Assembly (NCBI RefSeq): GCF_023091745.1
Contig: NC_068928.1
Location: forward strand, 12,790,001-12,854,000
DNA from: Budorcas taxicolor
Lineage: Eukaryota > Chordata > Mammalia > Artiodactyla > Bovidae
Direction of reading: 5' to 3'
Length of the DNA: 64,000 bases
The notes under the pieces were generated by a model. The model did not search any database. It was given only the letters and a program-made list of their open reading frames with translations, and had not been told where the DNA came from. The stretch's first letter is position 1, and every line of letters begins with the position of its first letter. Shown piece after piece: positions 59,410 to 64,000 of this stretch. The translations under genes were made by a program, and so were the position numbers.

Positions 59410-61460
59410 AAATCACCACCTGCCAGGGACAGAGGTCAGCCATGATGCTGGCCTGGCCTTCTAAGCCCTGGGACATGGCTGAGATGCCCCAGGAAGCAGC
59501 CTCAGTGAGGTCTCCCACACATTTGGGGGTGGGACGGTCCCTGGATGCGTGCCCTCAGTGAAGCCTCCCCTGCATCCCCAGTCCCAGCCCTTCACAGGCG
59601 TGTCCTGTGTGAGTTCAAGGATGAGCATGTGTATTCTCACTGCGGCCTCTGCCGGGGGAGCTGGGAGCAGCTCTCTGGGTTCCGGGGACAGGCCAGATTT
59701 ATGGTGCTGGGAGAAATATTTAGGCCTGAGACAGTTTGGTTGTGTTAATTATGGAAATCTAAAGATAATCTATATTTAATGCTGAATTTTGTCAAATTTG
59801 CTAAAGAATTAGGGGAGCATGTGCAAACAGTGACACTTCAATGAAGAACAAGGTGCAATTAAACTCTGAAATTTACAGTGGAATAATTGGAGAGCATGAC
59901 AAATATAGTTATCAGCAGCAACTAATTAGGGGTCTACTCGAGGTTTCTGGGCTTGATTAATCTCGCCTAGATGCTAATACGTTATGCTGGGCAGCTGATT
60001 CCATTTGAAGCCTCCTACTTTCCACTCTGCCTCCAGAGCATTTGTGGGCCGGGAATGTAGCCCATTGGGTCATCCCGGATACAACTACAGCCTGGCCTGA
60101 AGGGGGCCACGGGGGTACCACACATGCCCTGCTGGGACTGCCCTCCTCTGCCAAGGACGGCATGAACAGCTTGAGCTGCTCAGGCATTCTGGGGTCTCAC
60201 TGGGGTTGGGAAGTTCTCGGTGTCTCACTTGAGCTTGTTGAGGTTGAGGGAGGGAGGTATTGGAGGCAGAGTTTTAGGGTCTGACAGCCTCAGTGGGTCA
60301 GATCTGTGCCCTCCAAGCTGACATAGCTCGGTCTGTCTCCTACCTCCGCTTCCCACTCCATGTCCTGTGGGAAGGGGTGCTGAACCCCCTTTCCCCCCAA
60401 GATAGATTCCATGCACATTATTCCTTGGCCCGGCAAACCCCCGCCCCCTGCTTCCCTCCCTGGTCTTTGCTAATCTTCTTTGCGGCTGATTGTGGCCAAG
60501 CCTTAGATGGACTGATTCAAGTTTAGGCCTGAACTGGTGCTATTACTGGGCTGGTGTGTGGCCAGCACCCTGGGCCTCACTGGAGGTGAACCAGAACCGT
60601 CTGCTTCCTCTCCACCTCTCGCCCTGCCTGTGTCTCCTGCCCAGATGCCCCCTCTAACCTGCTGTCCTTGTCCCCCTTCAGGGGCCCAGCCTTCCCTCAG
60701 CACTTCTCCTGTCTGCCATGTCCCCACCCCAGGGGGGTCCCCCAGGGCTGGTGGGGCGTGGACCCCAACCTGGGGACCCCCTCTGCTATCTCCTGCCTTT
60801 ACTTAACATCATCTGGCACAGGCCGGGGACTCCGGTTGGCATCCTCAGATGAGGTTGGTGAATAAACTGGGAAGTTGGATGAACTGTGATGTTCTCTGTG
60901 AATGTCTGTGACGCACTAAGAACTCAAAGCATGATGCGTGTGAGCGTGTGTCCTAGGAGGCTGGTGGAGAGACTGCAGGGGCGGGGGCCCCCAGAACGCC
61001 TCCCCTTGTGGTCTGGGCCAGAGTGGTCCTCCCGGGAGCAGGAAGTTTGCTTCCTTGAGGTCTCAGTTTCTCTTTCTGCTTGTGGTCTGAGGAGCCTTGA
61101 GGTCAGACCCTCCTGGGCTGGCATCCTGGCCCTGGGGTTCCTGGGCTGTTCCTAACCGCCACGGGTCTTGGTTTCCTTCTTTGGAACAGAGATAATTATT
61201 TCAGGGCACTTACCCCCATGGTCACTGGGACCGGGGGTAAAGGGTGAGGACCGAGCAGATGCTCAGTAAAGGGGCTCCCTCCCGGCCCCCTTCTGATCCC
61301 CTACCCCTTCACCTTTCGGGGGACTTACATACTCCTCAGGCAGTGTTGGGGCCCTGTCTGAGGAGACCAGTGCGGGAACCAGCGCCTGGAGTTTCACTGT
61401 CCCCAGTGCCTGTCTTCAGGCTGGAAACCCACACAGCTTGAGGCCTGTGTGCAGTGGTTA
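59410..61460. other. Intergenic, unique
   Basis: No gene seen. It holds the AT-rich block described separately and a MIR-like relic at about 61170-61275 ('cagatgctcagtaaa'). Confidence 0.5.
59700..60010. promoter_or_regulatory. Candidate conserved enhancer, homeodomain-motif-rich
   Basis: About 310 bp of AT-rich, non-repetitive sequence in a GC-rich neighbourhood. Homeodomain-type cores: TTAATTA (59745-59751), CAATTAAA (59856-59863), CTAATTAG (59922-59929) and TTGATTAATCT (59953-59963), plus a GATA-type TTATCAG at about 59909. The base composition and motif density resemble vertebrate developmental enhancers. If synteny holds, LHX1 is the likely target. Function is inferred. Confidence 0.5.
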
Positions 61461-61467
61461 AAAAAAG

Positions 61468-61676
61468 GGCTAGCTCAGATGGTGAAGTGTCTGCCTACAA
61501 TGCGGGAGACCCGGGTTTGATCCCTGGGTCGGGAAGATCCCCTGGAGAAGGAAATGGCAACCCACTCCAGGACTCTTGCCTGGAAAATCCCATGGACTGA
61601 GGAGCCTGATAGGCTATAGTCCATGGGGTCTCTAAGAGTCAGACACGACTGAGCGACTTCACTTCACTTCACTTCA
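61468..61676 (+). repeat. Bov-tA SINE
   Basis: Sense 'ctagctcagatggtgaagtg ... cacgactgagcgacttcact' with a (CACTT)n tail. Confidence 0.92.
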
Positions 61677-61689
61677 AGGTCTCCTTATA

Positions 61690-62065
61690 AGAATTGATCC
61701 CTTCGAGTTGTGGTGCTGGAGAAGACTCTTGAGAGTCCCTTGGAATGCAAAGAGATCAAACCAGTCAATCCTAAAGGAAATCAACCCTGAATAGTCACTG
61801 GAAGGACTGATGCTGAAGCTCCAATACTTTGGCTACTTGATGCAAAGAGCTAACTCATTGGAGAAGACCCTGATGATGGGGAAGACTGAAGGCAAAAAGA
61901 GAAGGGGGCAGCAGAGGATGAGATGGTCAGATAGTGTCACTGACTCATTGGACATGAATCTGAGCAAACTCCAGGAGATGGTAAAGGACAGGGGACCCTG
62001 GGGTGCTGCAGTTCATGAGGTTGCAAAGAATTGGGCACAACTTAGCGACTAAACAATAACAACAA
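61690..62065 (+). repeat. BovB 3' end fragment
   Basis: Sense, diverged: encodes LQYFGYLMQRANSLEKTLMM and NLSKLQEMVKDRGPWGAAVH. Confidence 0.9.
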
Positions 62066-62124
62066 AAGGTCTCCAGTCAGGCCATGAGCTGTTGCTTTTG
62101 TTAATGGAAGGAAGTGGCGCCCAT

Positions 62125-62342
62125 AAAAATTGTTTATTTATGGCTGCCCTGGGCTTTCTCTAGTTGGGACAAGCAGGGGCTACTCTCATTGCGGTTCACA
62201 GGCTTCTCATTGCGGTGGCTTCTTTTGTGGAGCACGGGCTTAGCTGCTGCATGGCATGTGGAATCTTCCTGGACCAGGATCAAACCCACGTCCCTTGCAT
62301 TGGCAGGTGGATTCTTAACCACGGGATCACCAGGGATAGTCC
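62125..62342 (-). repeat. CHR-type SINE
   Basis: Antisense 'tgcatggcatgtggaatctt ... ggatcaccagggatagtcc'. Confidence 0.85.
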
Positions 62343-62379
62343 TCCGATAGCCTTTTTGTCTCCACTCCCTCTCCAAAGG

Positions 62380-62795
62380 GAAATCCTAAAATGCAAATCA
62401 GATCTTTCCTGTCCCAGCTCAGAAAACTTCAATGGCTCCTGTTGCCTCCAAGATAAAGTGCAGGTTTCTTAGCCTCAGGGTCAAAGCTATCCACAATCTG
62501 CCCCAGTCTGGCTCCTACACCCTCCTGGGTCCCTTGAAGTTCCTTCACTCTGCCCTCGATCCCTACTCAAACCCTCTTCCCCCCAAACCCCTGCGGCATC
62601 TGACACTTTGAAGACTTTTATTGTGGGTAGTTTCCACTGCCGGAAATGTCTTCCCTCCTGCTCTCATCCCCACGTCCACCTTCTAGGAGACGCAGCTCAA
62701 GCCTCACTGCCCCTCTTCCCACAAAGCCTGCCGAGATGCTCCCTTAGAACTGTCAGCCCCTCCACCACCCCATCTGAATTCCTTCTGGTTGTGGT
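62380..62795 (+). repeat. L2 LINE 3' region
   Basis: 'aaaacttcaatggctcctgt', 'aagataaagtgcaggtttct' and 'tgccggaaatgtcttccctc' fit sense L2. Confidence 0.7.
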
Positions 62796-63000
62796 TGTCC
62801 CTTGGTGGTTCAGACGGTAAAGAATCTGTCTGTAATGCAGGAGACCTGGATGTGATCCCTAGGTCAGGAAGATCCCCTGGAGAAGGGAATGGCTACCCCC
62901 TCCAGTATTCTCGCCTGGAAAGTTCCACAGATGGAGGAGCCTGGCAGCCTGTAGTCCATGGGGTGTCAAAGAGTCTGGACACGACTGGGTGTCTAACACT
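62796..63000 (+). repeat. Bov-tA SINE
   Basis: Sense 'gtcccttggtggttcagacg ... ctggacacgactgggtgtct'. Confidence 0.92.
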
Positions 63001-63057
63001 TCCACTTTCTTGTACCTGTGGCACGCTTCTCTGCCAGGGCATGGTAGATGCCATGTG

Positions 63058-63799
63058 GTTCTTGTTCAGTTGCTCAGTCATGTCTGACTCTTTGCAACCC
63101 CATGGACTGCAGCACGCCAGGCTTCCCCATCCTTCAGCATCTCTTGGAGCTTGCTCAAACTCATGTCATTGAGTCGGTGATGCCATCCAACCATCTCGTC
63201 CCCTTCTCCTCCTGCCTTCAATCTTTCCCAGCAGCAGAATCTCTTCCAGTGAGTTGACTCTTTGCCTCAGGTGGCCAAAGTATTGGAGCTTCAGCTTCGG
63301 CATCAGTCCTCCCAGTGACTATTCAGGAGTGATTTCCTTTAGGATTGACTGGTTGGCTCTCCTTGCAGTTCAAGGGACTCTCAGGAGTCTTCTCTAATAC
63401 CACAGTTCAAAAGCATCAATTCTTCACTGCTCAGCCTTCTTTATGGTCCAACTCTCACATCTGTACGTGACTTCTGGAAAAAACGTGGCTTTGACTATAT
63501 GGACCTTTGTTGGCAAAGTGATGTCTCTGATTTTTAATACACTGTCTAGGTTTGTTATAGCTTTTCTTCCAAGGAGTAAGTGTCTTTTAATTTCATGGCT
63601 GCAGTCACCAATTGCAGTGATTTTGGAGCCCGAGAAAATAAAATCTGTCACTGTTTCCATTGTTTCCCCATCTATTTGCCATGAACTGGTGAGACCAGAT
63701 GCCATGATCTTCGTTTTTTGAATGTTGAGTTTTAACCCAGCTTTTTCACCCTCTTCTTTCACTTTCATCAAGAGGCGCTTTAGTTCCTCTTCGCTTTTT
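63058..63799 (-). repeat. BovB LINE 3' part (antisense)
   Basis: On the minus strand it reads LKLNIQKTKIMASGLTSSWQ, GSKITAIGDCSHEIKRHLLL and CESWTIKKAEQ, the C-terminal part of BovB ORF2, then the 3' end at the left. Confidence 0.92.
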
Positions 63800-64000
63800 G
63801 GTCACAAGCCAAGGGGACCTGCAACAGCCTGGCTCTACCTGGCCTTGGACCTGCCTCTGCTGTGGTGTCTCCTGGACTTCAGGGCTGGAGGATTTGGGGT
63901 CAGGATGCATAGCCTGACCATTTCACAGACCTCTGTGGCTTGGAGGGGTTAGTGACCTGTCCACAGACACACAGAACTTGGATATTTCGGGGCCGGAAGC
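63800..64000. other. Window end, unique with MIR-like trace
   Basis: No gene. 'gaggggttagtgacctgtcc' resembles antisense MIR weakly. Confidence 0.4.

Overview
This is a window of mammalian, specifically ruminant, nuclear DNA. It is full of repeats found only in ruminants or their close relatives: Bov-tA/BOV-A2 tRNA-derived SINEs, CHR-type SINEs (the 'ggacttccctggtggtcc' family) and BovB (RTE) LINE sequence. Its genes are split by spliceosomal introns. No prokaryotic or viral gene system is visible. DHRS11 differs at several codons from what I remember of the cattle protein, so the species may be a bovid other than taurine cattle; I cannot settle this from the sequence.

Three protein-coding genes lie head-to-tail on the + strand, in the order known from human 17q12: GGNBP2, DHRS11, MRM1. 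(1) GGNBP2 (1689-25184) is represented by its last 12 coding exons; the first roughly 31 codons and the promoter lie to the left of the window. (2) DHRS11 (28018-35498) is complete in 7 coding exons, encodes 255 aa, and starts in a CpG island with tandem GC boxes. (3) MRM1 (36917-44059) is complete in 5 coding exons and encodes 360 aa. Its CpG-island promoter carries a palindromic NRF-1-type site and its first intron appears to be GC-AG. All exon phases add up to open frames with no internal stop.

The remaining 20 kb (44060-64000) has no recognisable gene. From established synteny it should be the start of the gene-poor interval between MRM1 and LHX1. It holds SINEs, BovB, L1, L2, MIR and MER5-like relics, some plain unique sequence, and two AT-rich motif-dense blocks (about 49070-49165 and 59700-60010) that look like conserved non-coding regulatory elements.

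The genes do not form a functional pathway. GGNBP2 is a Cys-rich nuclear/cytoplasmic regulator in reproduction, DHRS11 an NADPH-dependent steroid/carbonyl reductase, and MRM1 a mitochondrial 16S rRNA ribose methyltransferase. They are simply neighbours separated by short intergenic gaps (about 2.4 kb and 1.4 kb between coding ends).

The most interesting structures are a ~130-bp inverted duplication inside a GGNBP2 intron (2102-2752), a BovB copy preceded by an inverted copy of its own 3' end in MRM1 intron 2, closely spaced inverted SINE pairs within transcribed introns, a GC-AG intron in MRM1, an open in-frame extension upstream of the DHRS11 start, and the candidate enhancer at about 59.7-60.0 kb. 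I did not find an undescribed biological system.
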